Assembly: GCA_030278955.1 (NCBI GenBank)
Contig: JAOANR010000001.1
Span: forward strand, 2,840,874 to 2,904,873
Length of the DNA: 64,000 nucleotides
Origin: Hygrophila difformis
Taxonomy: Eukaryota; Streptophyta; Magnoliopsida; Lamiales; Acanthaceae
Direction of reading: 5' to 3'
Shown here: positions 9,530 to 21,399 of the stretch, piece after piece
How positions within the stretch are numbered: the stretch's first letter is position 1
How the letters are laid out: every line of letters starts with the position of its first letter
The notes under the pieces: model-generated
What the model was told of the DNA's origin: nothing
What the model saw: only the letters and a program-made list of their open reading frames with translations
Databases searched by the model: none
Position numbers and translations under genes: made by a program

Positions 9530-11385
9530 ATTTTCAAATAGATAGATTACTGATTTCTACCGTGCAATGCATGCAATACGCGTGTACATCAGTACATGCA
9601 TTGCATCTATACTTTTTCGTAATATGTATCACTTTTAAGTAGAAAGAATATTTATCAAAATATTTTAGTTTTAGTTAATATAAGAATAAAAACATTCAAA
9701 AATAAAATAATGAAATATATGTTTTTTATTTTAAAATTGTCATTTATAATTAATTAGTTAATATATTAAAAAGGGGGATGAGGACTTGGATAAAATAAAA
9801 TTAATAAGTATGTAGGAGTTGTATAAAAAAATCAGAAATAAAAGAAGGTTTTGAATTAGATAACTAATTATTATTCAAGATAGATATCCTAAAATATAGG
9901 GGCAAGAAAATGTTATTCTTGTCCATATCTTATTCCACATCAAATGGCTTAATCAATTGATAGAAAGATTAATGTATCTTTGCTTCTTTCTCTAAAACTT
10001 TTTTTTTTTTTGATATGGTCCACTCGAGGTGACGTACTCCTCTGTCAATAGGGGAAAAAATAAGTGTAAACTTAAACAAGTTGTATGAGTATAGTAGTAT
10101 TAGTATTAGGACAATGCAATTATTTATCCATGTGTAAGGCGTAATTGAAAACCATTCAATTCTAAAATTAAGTTGATGCACTAGTTGAAGTTGAATTAAG
10201 TTATTCATAGACTTCTACCTATATTTGAACCAAAATTCCGTGTTCAAAGTTTTGTGGATGCATGTTAGAAAGTTAGATGTGATCAACTTGTTTAGATAAC
10301 CCCCAGTTAATTATAAATTAACAAACATGATGCATTACGTATATATTATATGTAAGCTGTAATCGTTATTACGAATTGATAAAATTCAGTAGTAGTATTA
10401 AATTGTAGATTGCAATTGGTTTTTTTCATGTTTGGAAAAAGATGAAACCGTAAGAAACTAAACATGCGGACAGGTCCCCATGTTATTAAAGGGCAAATGT
10501 AAGATACTTATAAGATCCTTACAAGTCTTTCGACGTATATTCAGGGGAAGGGGTTGTGTGCATGTGGCTGCACATGAAGCCCCTTGGTTTGTAATGCGTG
10601 ATTTGTGTTATGTGATGGAAAAATGGTATATTTTGTGTGATGAGAGAGCTGTGTTGTGTGATGCCAAAAATGTGATGGGAGAGAGTGTGTTTTTTGATGC
10701 GAGGTGTCTATTTTGTGGTGTCTGTACCTACATGCCTTGGAAGGGATTGTACCGTAACCAGATTGGTATATTCAGGTTCGCATATACATACAAAAGTTGG
10801 CTGCCTAAAAAGTATAGTAGTAGTAATAGATAATGCACATCCTCATGTATATTATAATAATAAATTATAGTATTTGTTTTGTGGTCTGAAATATAATTAA
10901 ATGATGAAAATTAGAAAAACCCCTCCAAGCATTCAATTATAGTTATAATTTAATTAGTTAGTATTATTCGAGTTTCAAATTACAGGTCTAATGTTACACG
11001 GGTGGCACAATTAGTGCGAGTGAATCCCTTGCACACTCGGGTTGGAGACCTCTTTTCAGCAAAACCTTACATTATTACTAATTTAATACTATGTGGACAA
11101 CAATGATTATGTAATTCAGCCATTATACTAATAAAAATTTAATTCAAATATATTAAAACGTTTCATACACACATTAAAATTATACATGGTTCAATAGGTG
11201 ATTACAAAATCGCAAAACATACTAATCATAGGTTGAATCTGCGATTTTGAGAAAAATTGTAATTTTATAATCACATGTTAAAATGTCATATTTTATTTAA
11301 TTATGCAAAATATATATTTTAAAACTATGCGATTAGACGAATCTAACAAGATCGAACTCGACTAATTTCTTCATACATATACTTA
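9530..11385. other. AT-rich intergenic region
   Basis: No supported gene. An open frame at 10480-10833 lacks any recognisable domain. A possible SINE or tRNA-derived remnant is seen at about 10990-11050 (GGTTGGAGACC). From about 11290 to 11385 lies the left half of an old Stowaway-like MITE that is interrupted by the Helitron. Confidence 0.4.
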
Positions 11386-12225
11386 TCTATATAATAAATT
11401 CTGAATATTTTTTGGCCTGTGCAGACTCTATTGTCCTTATTAAATATAACTGATTCTTTTTAATCTTTAGGGCTTTATCAGTAATTATACCATCATTTTA
11501 TAATCAATGGCTACAATTAATCCACATAATCGTTGATTAATCGCTGACTAATTCCAACTCACCTTCCACGTCATCAATATTTTTATATTTAGAAAATAAA
11601 TCTAGCTAACTATTAATATAATAAAATCTTGAGAAAATCTCCATATATATTTTAAAAAGATATAAAAAAAATTTATTACACTTAAAATATATAAATTGAT
11701 TGAAACTATATAATATAAATTATTTTTTTGTATATATATTTTAATAAATATTATTAGAATATTATTAGATAAATTTAATTTAGGTTAACTTTATGTCTAC
11801 AAGTATAATCCTATATCAACATAAGGAATATAATAACCGTATTTTAAATAAAAAATACTTCATTAAAAATATATATTGAATAATCAAATTAAAAAATTTA
11901 GTGAATTATAAAAATTTAATGAAATTTTAATTCTCATGTCTGTACAAGGCTTAATTTTAAAAATTTAATCTCACAAATATAATTTTGATAAACTAAAAAA
12001 TATAAAAGAAAATGTAAGTATGTGTTTTTTAATTATAGTAAATATACTTATCATTTCAAATATTAAGAAATATAAAACTATATAATATAAATTATTTGAT
12101 TGTATATATAATAATATTTAATAAAGATTGACATATTATAATATTATTAAATAAATTTAAATAATTTTAAAATGTGTAACTAATTAAAATATAATCTTAT
12201 ATAAATATAAGGAATTTAACAATTA

Positions 12226-13110
12226 ACATCATAAACTTTTGTTTTGTTCCATTTAGTCCTCTACCAGAATCAGTAATTTTTATATTAATCGGACTCCAAC
12301 CTTTCAAATTATTTTCTTTCAGCCCCATATCCTTAATTTTTTTAATATTATTAGTCCATTTTTCAAATAAATGCCCAACATGCTCTCGTAAATAAAATTA
12401 AACACCAAACCTCGTACATCGATTTGACAGCCTTGTGACCTGGTCTTTCCTACCTTATGACATAGCAAGGTTTGGGTAAATGATTTTATTTTAATATCTT
12501 TTCAATAAAGTCAAGGCTTCCGGTATTCATATCTTTTCAAAAATTAAAATTAAATCATTTACCCAAACCTTGCTACGTCTTAAGGTAGGAAACAAAATAG
12601 TATTGTGATGATTGTTGCTAAAGAAAACCAGAATTGATCAATCGGTTGCGGTAGGGTGGTTGGAGTGAGTCCGTATAATCCTGGAGCTCCCGGTAACAAG
12701 GCATTCAAATCGATGTATGAGGTTTGGTATTTGATTTTATTTACGGAAACATGTTGGGCCTTTATTTGAAAAATGGACTAATAATAATAAAAATTTAAGG
12801 ATTTGGAGCTGAAAGGAAATAATTTGAAAGGTTAGAGTCCAATTAATATAAAAATGACTTATTTAGGTAGAGAACTAAATGGAACAAAATAAAATTTTAG
12901 GACTAAATTGAAAGAAAAATGACTAATATTATGCCCACGTGTCTGATTTAAATTTAAACCCTTACCACGTCAGTAATTAAGGCATAATTAGTGAACAATG
13001 GATTGATCCGGATATAATTAGCATTTGTAGAGGACTAATTTGGTAATAAAATTAAAAAAGGATGGATTTGGCGTTTTTGAAAAGATAATGGACATTTTAA
13101 GCCTTTTTTT
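12226..13110. repeat. Degenerate palindromic (foldback/MULE-like) element inside the Helitron
   Basis: Two inverted arms, about 12240-12420 and 12715-12900, with the right arm continuing to 13110. Phrases such as TTTGTTCCATTTAGTCCTC on one side recur as the reverse complement on the other. The sequence is closely similar to the 1.2-kb element at 33585-34811, including the CACGTGTC and GACGTGG-type words in the arms. The outer part of the left arm is missing. Confidence 0.7.
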
Positions 13111-13666
13111 CAATTAATGATAATATATTTTTAATATAAATATTTCATTTAAATATATATGAAATAATTAAATTTATAAATTTTAATCAATTATATAAAA
13201 ATTTAATCAAATTTTTGTCATGAGTTTTTCTTATATCATGTCTAATTTTAAAACCGAGTCTCATAAATATAAGTTTGATAAACAAAATAATATAAAGAAA
13301 AACTAAGTATTATAACAAACATATAATGTTATTAGTATTTTAATATATTTAATTATCTATAAATACCTAAATATATAAATTCTAAATATTTTTTAGTTTG
13401 TACGGACTATTTTATTTTTTAGCGTCAATTCATTATTTCAAAAGAAATTTGAAGAACTTTATTTATGGTGTAATTAGTTCATTGATTCTAAAATATTGAT
13501 TAATATAAATTGATTCATCACCTAAAAAAATTCATATCATTCTAAACAAATTCTACATCATTTATTTAATAAAAAATAAAGAAAATGAAAAAATAACACA
13601 TCAAAGTTTAATTATTAAACATAATATCCTTCATTGTTAACTATTTCGATATAAAATAAAAATATA

Positions 13667-13925
13667 CTCCCTCCGTCCCACAATAATGTTCCCATTTCAT
13701 TTCTGCACACAATCCAATGCACTTTTTAAATTGTTAATATCTCAAAATATATACAAGTAGAAATTATGTAAAATATATATTCTAAAACTATACGATTAGA
13801 CGAATCTAACAAGACCGAACTCGACTATTTTTTTCAAATATATAATTACAATAATATCAAGTCAAAGTTGAACAATGAACAGTATCAAAAAGTCAAATGG
13901 GAACATTATTGTGGGACGGAGGGAG
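13667..13925. mobile_element. Stowaway MITE (259 bp), nested in the Helitron
   Basis: CTCCCTCCGTCCCACAATAA at the left and its near-perfect reverse complement at the right, flanked by TA on both sides. The terminal inverted repeat is about 28 bp. This is the best-preserved Stowaway copy in the window. Confidence 0.92.
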
Positions 13926-14316
13926 TATATGAAAGTCGGAGTAAATTGTTATACAAATTTTTATAAATTTTGTACTCTAAAAGGATATAAGAAGTAATTT
14001 AGTGTAAATTATACATAAAGATTTGTGGTAGGTAGTCATACATAGTTTTGAAGTAATTCGAATTTTGAATTGTTAAAGGTTATCTTTTTTTCCAATTGTT
14101 CTTAGTATTTTGTCGGGGTAATGAACTGATTATTTATTTTGTTACATGTTTTATGATCAGATTGATACAGATTCTTATGGTTTCCTATGCATATGTTATG
14201 AATTTAAAGTAAAGCAAACTTTATGCACAAATAATAATAAGACCACAAATACTTAATTTTATTTGGGAAAAAATAAAGAAAAAACACCGCCCGCGAAGCG
14301 CGGGTAAAAAATCTAG

Positions 14317-15084
14317 TAATAATAATCAGTCAAAGTTGAACAATAAACAGTGTCAAAAAGTCGTAACGATTCATTTTATCTATCTTATTTTAATAATTAA
14401 AAACCTAGCTTAAAATAAATCCAATTTATTATTAAGGCGCGTGCAGGAAGAAAACATTAATTAAATAAAAACCTGGCAGAGGCAGTACGCAAGGGTTCCT
14501 TAATTCTGCCTCTTCTTCTTTAATCCATTTTCGATAATTAATACTATTAGTCAACTGTGCATGCATCCTTGATTTCCAACACTACTTCAATATTTACACG
14601 GTAAGCTAAGTATGTGTTTAACTTTGATTAACGCTATATTATACCCTATGATTGGCTGCGATTAGATTTGTCAAACAGATGACGATAATTTGTTGTCTGA
14701 AAAATTGGAATACGATATGGGATTCAGAAAATAAGATTTATTATACACGTACGTACAATATGCATGTCCGTATACATAAACTTGCATTAATATAAATTTA
14801 GAAGAAAAATAATCCATTTAGTCCCACATGTTTTTTCAATTTCTAGAACTATCCCACGAATATCGAATTAGACGAACCCCTCCTGAACCCGTTTTTTCGT
14901 TAATTTTCGCCGAACCCGTCAATAACTATCCTAATGGAGGGATGGGTTCGGCGATGATTATGGTAGTTATGGGATGCGTTCGGCAATGATTAGCAAAAGA
15001 AAACCTGGTTCATTGACGTGTTGGGCGAAAATTATGGTAGTTATTGGACGGATTCGTCTAATTCAATATTTGTAAGACTGATTC
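14317..15084. other. AT-rich intergenic region
   Basis: Begins with the right half of the MITE split by the Helitron (to about 14375). The block 14830-15080 has repeated phrases (TTCGTCTAATTC, GGGTTCGGC, ATTATGGTAGTTATGGG) that look like degraded inverted or tandem repeats. No gene is seen. Confidence 0.35.
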
Positions 15085-15098
15085 GCCGAGCTTTATTT

Positions 15099-15553
15099 TT
15101 TTTTTTTTGGTGAAAGACGTGCAAGCACGTCGGGAAAAATTACACTACAAAGCTAAGAAACGATACAGAATGGGGGATAAAGGGAAAGGAGACCAGAAAA
15201 AAGAAAACAAGAACCCAATCAAAAACGCGGAAAACATACCCCCGCTGCATCCGCAACAAGGCAGGAACGGGCATCATCAGGGGGAAACGCCCACGTAGTG
15301 AAAAAGTCTTCAGATCTTGATCCACGCCTGGCCAGGACATCAGCTACAGAATTCCCTTCACAGAGAATGTAGAACCACAAATACCCCGGATGCTCCTGAA
15401 TAATATCCTTGATCAAGCATATCAACGGATAAAGCAAATGACGATCTCCAACCTCAGAAGATAACATACGAACCGCTTCCAAGGAGTCTGAATAACAATA
15501 AGCAGAGGTGATACAATGAAACTCCAGGGTACGCATACCATAGAGAATTCCAG
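15099..15553 (-). mobile_element. 5'-truncated LINE (RNase H end only)
   Basis: A minus-strand insertion with its poly(A) tail visible as the T run at 15099 onward. It is flanked by the 14-bp target duplication GCCGAGCTTTATTT at 15085-15098 and 15554-15567. The open frame (15536-15219) encodes the end of a LINE RNase H domain (YSDSLEAVRML, GNSVADVLARRGSRS) and finishes FFTTWAFPPDDARS, clearly related to the end of the larger LINE at 22567-28337. The 3' UTR differs, so they are related but not the same subfamily. Confidence 0.9.
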
Positions 15554-15567
15554 GCCGAGCTTTATTT

Positions 15568-15854
15568 AATGAGAAGAAAAAGGGCCTTGATGGAATTTTT
15601 TTAAAATTATGGGATGATATAGGTTTTTTTTTTCCTAAATTCAGACGACACTATTTAACAGTAAATATTTGACACGGCTATTAATTGTTTCCCTTTAAAA
15701 AAATGCGGGTTAATTTTTAGAGAATTTCGTTAAAATGGAGGCAATACATTCATATAATGAAAGTCACTTTATACTTTGAAGATCAATAAATTCCAGTGAG
15801 GAAAATTATTTAATTTCATCCACGTTTTGGGTTTTCTTTTTCTATTTCTCTTTC

Positions 15855-15887
<33 letters not shown>

Positions 15888-16728
15888 CTTTCTTTCTCTT
15901 TTTTTTTTTGTTTTTTTCTTCTTTTTTTTTCTTCTTTTTTTTTTTTTTTTTCTTTCTTTGCAATTAATAGCTAGGAACAAATGCACACATAAGTTGATTT
16001 CAATAAGTTTTAAAACGAATGTCCTACTAAAGAGGGCAATATGGAGGCGCCATACAACATCAACTGATGAGAAAATTGTACTTTCAAAATGTGTTTAGAT
16101 CTTGTTCTTATTATGTGATATCAATGAGGGAAGTTTCATAAGTCCTAGTCAAGGAAAATATATTAATTGCCCTAGCTCATAAATAATATTTGAAATTCTA
16201 TGCCTGATTAGGCCTGCAAAAATGAAAGGAACTATATATTAATTATTATTATGACAAGTTAAGGTCTTGTTAATGTCAGAACATATTGTTGTTAGTCGCA
16301 ATGTAAAGCTATAAATTTCTCTTTTGATACATTAAATAGAAAGAAGAAGAAAAATACGTTTACAATTTATAAGATTCGAACCTCATTTTTAACACTTTGT
16401 AGTATTTAATTTTTACTAGGTTGCCTGGACCAATGATATTATAATAATACTAAAATTTAATTATACATATATGGCATGTAATTATTTCACGTGAATCATT
16501 TACAAGTCAAAATTATAGATGGAAGCTTACGTGCAACAAATTTAATTACCTTCAATTATTTATGATATAAAATATTCGAACCCAGACATAATAATATAAG
16601 GTGATCCATGTCCGATTCATGGTGAAGTAATGTACACAACAATATATAATTATTAAGTTCACGACAGTAGAATATTAAATGTCTGTATGCATAGTACTAG
16701 TAGTACTATATGTTAAAAAACTATATAC
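15568..16728. other. AT-rich spacer with a polypyrimidine microsatellite
   Basis: 15836-15957 is an almost pure C/T tract (TTTTC and TTTC units). The poly-lysine-like frame read from its complement is an artefact. Nothing else is recognisable. Confidence 0.5.
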
Positions 16729-16730
16729 TA

Positions 16731-16985
16731 CTCCTCTGTCCCATTTAAGATATCTTATTTCATTTCTGAACACAATTCAATGCACTTTTTCAATCGTTAA
16801 TATCTCAAAATATATACAACAAAAAATTATTTAAAATATGTATTATAAAACTACATGATTATACGATTCTAACAAGATTCAACTCGACTATTTTTTTCAA
16901 ATATATACTTCGAACAATATTGAGTCAAAATTAAACAATGAACAATGTCAAAAAGTCAAACCAAACATCTTGCCTGGGACGGGAG
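16731..16985. mobile_element. Stowaway MITE (about 255 bp)
   Basis: Left end CTCCTCTGTCCCATTTAAGA and right end TGCCTGGGACGGGAG between TA dinucleotides. The internal text (GATTCTAACAAGATTCAACTC, GAACAATGTCAAAAAGTCAAA) is shared with the copy at 13667. Confidence 0.85.
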
Positions 16986-17112
16986 TATATGTTAAAAAAA
17001 ACAAGGAAATAGCACAAAACCCTAACGGTGGCGGCTGTGTCTGTATGTGGATTACTATTCAAATTAAATACGTAGACGACGACCGTATACTCGTACATAA
17101 AATTTGACGGCC

Positions 17113-17117
<5 letters not shown>

Positions 17118-17144
<27 letters not shown>

Positions 17145-17146
17145 TG
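17118..17146. repeat. (TA)n microsatellite
   Basis: A run of about fourteen TA dinucleotides in the upstream region of the second patatin-like gene. Confidence 0.9.
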
Positions 17147-17380
17147 CAACTAATTAATGATAAGTACTCCCCTGTATGCCTCCCTCTATGCATATCCAAA
17201 TCCAGCATGCATAGCTAGGTCTGCGTGGACGACCAAATAAACCCTAATTTTAATCAATACTACTACTACTACTATATTAATACTATATTCGATTTTAGGC
17301 ACGTGGTGTGGAATTTTCAGTTCATAACTAGTATATTTAATTAATCAATTAATCCTCCCTGATTAACTAGGAGCTAGTAC

Positions 17381-17387
17381 TATAAAT
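17381..17387 (+). promoter_or_regulatory. TATA box of the second patatin-like gene
   Basis: TATAAAT lies about 145 bp upstream of the ATG at 17526 and precedes an AT-rich leader. Confidence 0.5.
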
Positions 17388-17525
17388 TGCAGGAGTTCGT
17401 TGCCCGAATTGGGATGTAAAGTAAAGTATTATATTCATTCAAGCATAATAAGATATATACTAGCTAGTATATTCAATCAATAAAATCAGTAGTAGTGTAA
17501 TTACATTTCATTTGTTGGATTTATA

Positions 17526-19985
17526 ATGGAGAAGAAGATATCATCAACAATGTTGTCTTCGCTGCTGGAGTACTCTACTGATCATGGTCAGCAAGTGGTG
17601 GTGCATTCGCCATCAAGCCATGGGAGAATGATCACGATTCTGAGCATTGATGGTGGTGGGATTCGTGGGATTATTCCAGCTATTGTTCTTGAATTCCTAG
17701 AGGCTGAGCTCCAGGTATAATATATATAAGTACTATATGTCATAATTGTGTGGGATCATGCATGATTAATTATTTGATATATGTATTGTTATTGAATTTG
17801 AGATCGATTGGAATTTGATATTTTTTGTTACTAATTTGGATATATATATATATAATTATAAGAATCTGGATGGGGAGGAGGCTCGGCTAGCGGATTACTT
17901 CGATGTGATAGCAGGAACAAGCACTGGTGGGCTTGTCACTGCAATGCTAACTGCTCCTGATACCAATCATCGTCCCGTCTTTGCCGCCAAGGACATTAAA
18001 CCTTTTTATCTCCAAAACTCCCCCCAAATCTTCCCTCAAAAAGGGTATGTATGTCCTATCCTATCCTACCTATATATATATATGTTTCATTTCTAGTTCT
18101 AAGTTCAATGCAATCATATGTTGTACGTACTCATTAATTATTCAAGCTACTCCCTCTGTTTCTTTTTAGTTGTCTTTTCAGAAACTAAAAAGCGTTCCAA
18201 AATAGTTATCATTTTACATATTTATATCATACTTTTCCAATATTACCCTTATCTTTTCATAAATATTACTCCTAGAATATTGTGCAATATATCCCCGAAA
18301 AAAAAATATTGTGCAATATATCACCACTTCAATTTTACTTTTTTCTAGAGTAGAGATAAAAGTAGAAAATTAACCAATAATAATGACATTCCTTGATATG
18401 TGTGATTTTTGCTAAAATATGATCTAATCAGGAACGAGGGAGTAGTATGGTACTGTAGTTATTATGTTAAACGAACCTTTGGTACGTTTGGTACCACAAT
18501 AAATTTGGAGCTTCATCATAGGCCTATAAAATTATGATTGGTCAGTTGATTAATCAATATATTCTTTTAATGAGGACTTGCACGTACAAAACAACTGATT
18601 ATACTGTACGATTATAATAGCTCAAGAATAGTTGTTATTTAGTGAATGAGACGACTAGTTATATTAATGTTTTGCCAAAATTTTCATACATACTTCTATA
18701 TAGTAAGTAATTTTATGCGACATTATATTGCAGAGGGGTGATTGGAGGGATTATTAAGGCATTGAAATCTGTATTGGTTGGTGGACCCAAATACAATGGC
18801 AAGCATCTGCACCAAGTCGTCCATGACAAACTCGGGGATACCTTATTACATCAAGCCCTCACCAACGTTGTCATCCCCTCCTTCGACATCAAGAATTTGC
18901 AGCCCACCGTTTTCTCTACCTACGAGGTCTTTACCAAACAATTAATCCCTTAATTACCTTCAATATTTTAGGGTTTTCTTTATTTCTCATAGTCATCATG
19001 TTTGTTTTAATTAATTAATACTACTAATTTCATTATACTATTGATCAGGCCAAGGGATCCTCCAGTTTGGACGCCCGTTTGACGGACATATGCATCGGCA
19101 CGTCGGCGGCGCCGACTTACCTTCCGGCGTATTACTTCAAAACCCGAGACGGCCGTGGCTACTCGCGGGAGTTCAACCTGATCGACGGCGGCGTGGCGGC
19201 GAACAATCCGGCGTTGGTGGCGATTGGGGAGGTGACGAAGCAGATCCGGGGCCGGAACCCGGATTTCTTCCCCGTGAAGGCGACGGACTACGGGCGATTC
19301 CTGGTGATCTCGGTGGGGACGGGGTCGGGGAAGGCGGAGAAGAGGTACAGCGCGAGAATGGCGGCGAAATGGGGGGTGCTGGGGTGGCTGCTGCACGGGG
19401 GGTCGGTGCCGCTGGTGGATGTGTTTATGCAGGCGAGTGCAGATATGGTGGATTATCATCTCTCTGTCGTGTTTCAGGCTCTTCATTCTGAGCAGAATTA
19501 CCTTCGGATTCAGGTCTTTTTTTTTTTTTTTTTTAACTTTTTCGTTTCTTGTTAGCTTTACTTTTTCGTTTCTTGTTCGAAAAGTATTTTGATCTTTATA
19601 CATATGGTATCTTATTACGAAATTTGTGTTTGTAGGACGACACATTAACTGGAACAGTATCTTCAGTGGATATTGCAACGAAGGAAAATCTTGAAAAGCT
19701 AGTTGAAACTGGCGAGAATCTATTGAAAAAACCAACCTCCAGGATAAATTTGGAAACAGGTGTTTTTGAGCCCATTGAAAATGGAGGCACAAATGCTGAT
19801 GCTTTGAAAAAGTAAGCAATATATATAACTTTTTTAATTTAAATACACCATTTCAGTGATGATATGTGCATTTTATTTGATTTGAATTAATACTCTCTTA
19901 TAATTGCTTGAATTGCAGGTTTGCAAAATTACTTTCAGAGGAAAAAAGGCTCCGGGATTCAAATGCTAAACTGCCTCGTGCTTGA
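17526..19985 (+). CDS. PLP2: Patatin-like phospholipase (lipid acyl hydrolase), copy B
   Basis: Six exons: 17526-17714, 17863-18044, 18734-18926, 19049-19513, 19636-19811, 19919-19985, giving 423 residues. Exons 2 to 5 (182, 193, 465 and 176 nt) are exactly as long as in copy A and all intron phases match, so this is a tandem duplicate. Oxyanion loop DGGGIRG at residues 42-48, nucleophile Ser83 in GTSTG and catalytic Asp234 in IDGG are all present, so it should be an active acyl hydrolase. Intron 2 is enlarged to 689 nt by a MITE (18150-18442). Exon 4 is strikingly GC-rich compared with the same exon of copy A, which also creates long antisense open frames there that I treat as shadows. The N-terminal 35 residues differ most between the copies. 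Confidence 0.93.
18150..18442. mobile_element. Stowaway-like MITE in intron 2 of patatin copy B
   Basis: Left end CTCCCTCTGTTTCTTTTTAG and right end CAGGAACGAGGGAG, flanked by TA. The internal sequence is unlike the main Stowaway family in this window, so it is a different subfamily. Copy A lacks it at the same intron. Confidence 0.75.
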
Positions 19986-21174
19986 TTAACTAATTCATCC
20001 AAACTATAATAATTAATTGCATTGATATTGGCTCTATATAGGATCTTATGAAAGATATATACAATAAAGATTCGTGTATTGTTAGTTCGTTTATATGTTG
20101 CTTGTGGTAATCAAGGCTAGAAATTTTATGTATTTCAAACTTGTATTGTACAACTAATAATTCAAATAAAACGAATATTTGTGCTTAGATATTATTGTCA
20201 ACATGAATTCCAATTCAATCGTATATATAACAATGAGGTGATTTAACCTTAGAATAAAACTGTACATTTCATTATGATTGCAGTTCATTTCCCCAACAAA
20301 TCCAGCAGTAAAAGCAGAATTTATTGATTTGTCACACGCTCACACTTCATATGTTCTCCAATGAATTACTATTATCCACACATTTGAGAATGTTGGGACT
20401 GTGCCCACCAGCGCAACTCCAACAACATTAGTGTGATATTATCGATCTACTTTCAACCGAGCCCTCATAATTTTGCTTTTTGGCACCTTTCCAAAAGGCT
20501 TTATACTGATAAAATTAAATGAACTCTTATATTTATAGTTATTTTTTTCCTATTCTTATGATGTGAGACTTGGATTTGCTACCCATTAATCATTCCGCAA
20601 ACCAAGACCATCACGCCATATGGCCTCCCATAGAGCAATTCATCTTGCACCGTCACCCCAACTTAGACATGCTGTCTGACTTGCACTTCTGACCGGGAAA
20701 AACTTCCGGCAAAAGACACCCCAATCGCGATGGCACAAACTAAAGGTCTCCCACATAGTTTTGTTTTTGTTTATTGGCACCTTCCCAAAAGACCTACTAA
20801 TTGAGTTAGGTGGAATCTTTCCATATTCTTACCATGTGTGCCTGTGATTTGGGAGCGTAACTAAGAACACAATAAACATTAGTTTCCAATATTGATTTGA
20901 AAAGCTGTGCCAACAAGAACAAAAACTAAACCATCCTTTACCTTCAAGTTTGAATAATCAGATTTCAGATACAGCTTATTTATTGCATTTCAAACTTAGA
21001 AAGTAAGGATTCAAGCTTAAAGAACAGGGATATTGTTAGGGACGCGTTTATCAAAATCCTAGAAGACATTTAACAAGCCCAGTTATAACACCAAACCATC
21101 AGTAGCACTATATCAAGTCACCTGCATACCTTCTTCTCTCGTTTGCAGATCACCAAGGGACCAAAATCAACCTT
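19986..21174. other. 3' flank of patatin copy B and AT-rich spacer
   Basis: Two related segments, near 20470-20510 and 20768-20815, share the phrase TTGGCACCTT(T/C)CCAAAAG and look like pieces of a dispersed repeat. No gene is supported. Confidence 0.35.
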
Positions 21175-21352
21175 TTATAAGTGTTTTTGATTTTGAAATA
21201 GGAGATCGAGACTGGGACAAGGTAGCAGCCGCTGCACGAGCATACTCTCAAGGGCGCTAATGGCTGAATTGATCTGGGCCATGAGTGCTTCAGGAGCTGC
21301 AGTCGCACTCTTCACGTCTTCAAAGACATTCCATTTTGGCTTTTCTATTCCC
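21154..21352 (-). pseudogene. Small plant gene remnant with internal frameshift
   Basis: On the minus strand an ATG at about 21352 starts MSSGIEKPKWNVFEDVKS and continues EALMAQINSAISALE; it then changes to an unconvincing frame. Reading in the next frame from the same point gives YARAAAATLSQSRSP and a stop shortly after, which fits the preceding helix much better. A two-base slip in CTTGAGAGTATG would explain it. I recall small plant proteins of this style (start, KPKWNVFEDVK, SAISALEYARA) but cannot name the family. The C-terminal part expected in such proteins is missing. It may be a decayed gene or a sequencing error. Confidence 0.4.
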
Positions 21353-21399
21353 GAACTCATCTTTGCACACATTTGCGTCACAATTCCAAGAACCTGTTA

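Larger units (their letters stand above)
11386..14316 (+). mobile_element. Non-autonomous Helitron (2.9 kb)
   Basis: Starts TCTATATAATAAATTC after an A and ends CTAG before a T. A 6-bp stem hairpin CCCGCG-AAG-CGCGGG (14290-14304) lies 8 nt upstream of the CTAG terminus, the textbook 3' end. The flanks (11290-11385 and 14317-14375) join into continuous Stowaway-type MITE sequence matching the intact MITE at 13667-13925, so both boundaries are supported by a reconstructed empty site. No Rep/helicase ORF is present. It contains a degenerate copy of the palindromic element also found at 33585-34811, and a complete Stowaway MITE. Confidence 0.85.

Noticed and set aside
10480..10833. 117-codon frame between the patatin genes
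   Set aside because: No domain, no splice context and odd repeated GTGATG wording; not supported as a gene.
15769..15963. Lysine-rich minus-strand frame
   Set aside because: It is the translation of a C/T microsatellite, not a protein.
19007..19819. Long antisense open frame (270 codons) opposite patatin copy B
   Set aside because: It overlaps the GC-rich exon 4 of a gene with complete catalytic motifs, is Arg/His/Pro-rich, and includes intron sequence; it is a shadow frame.
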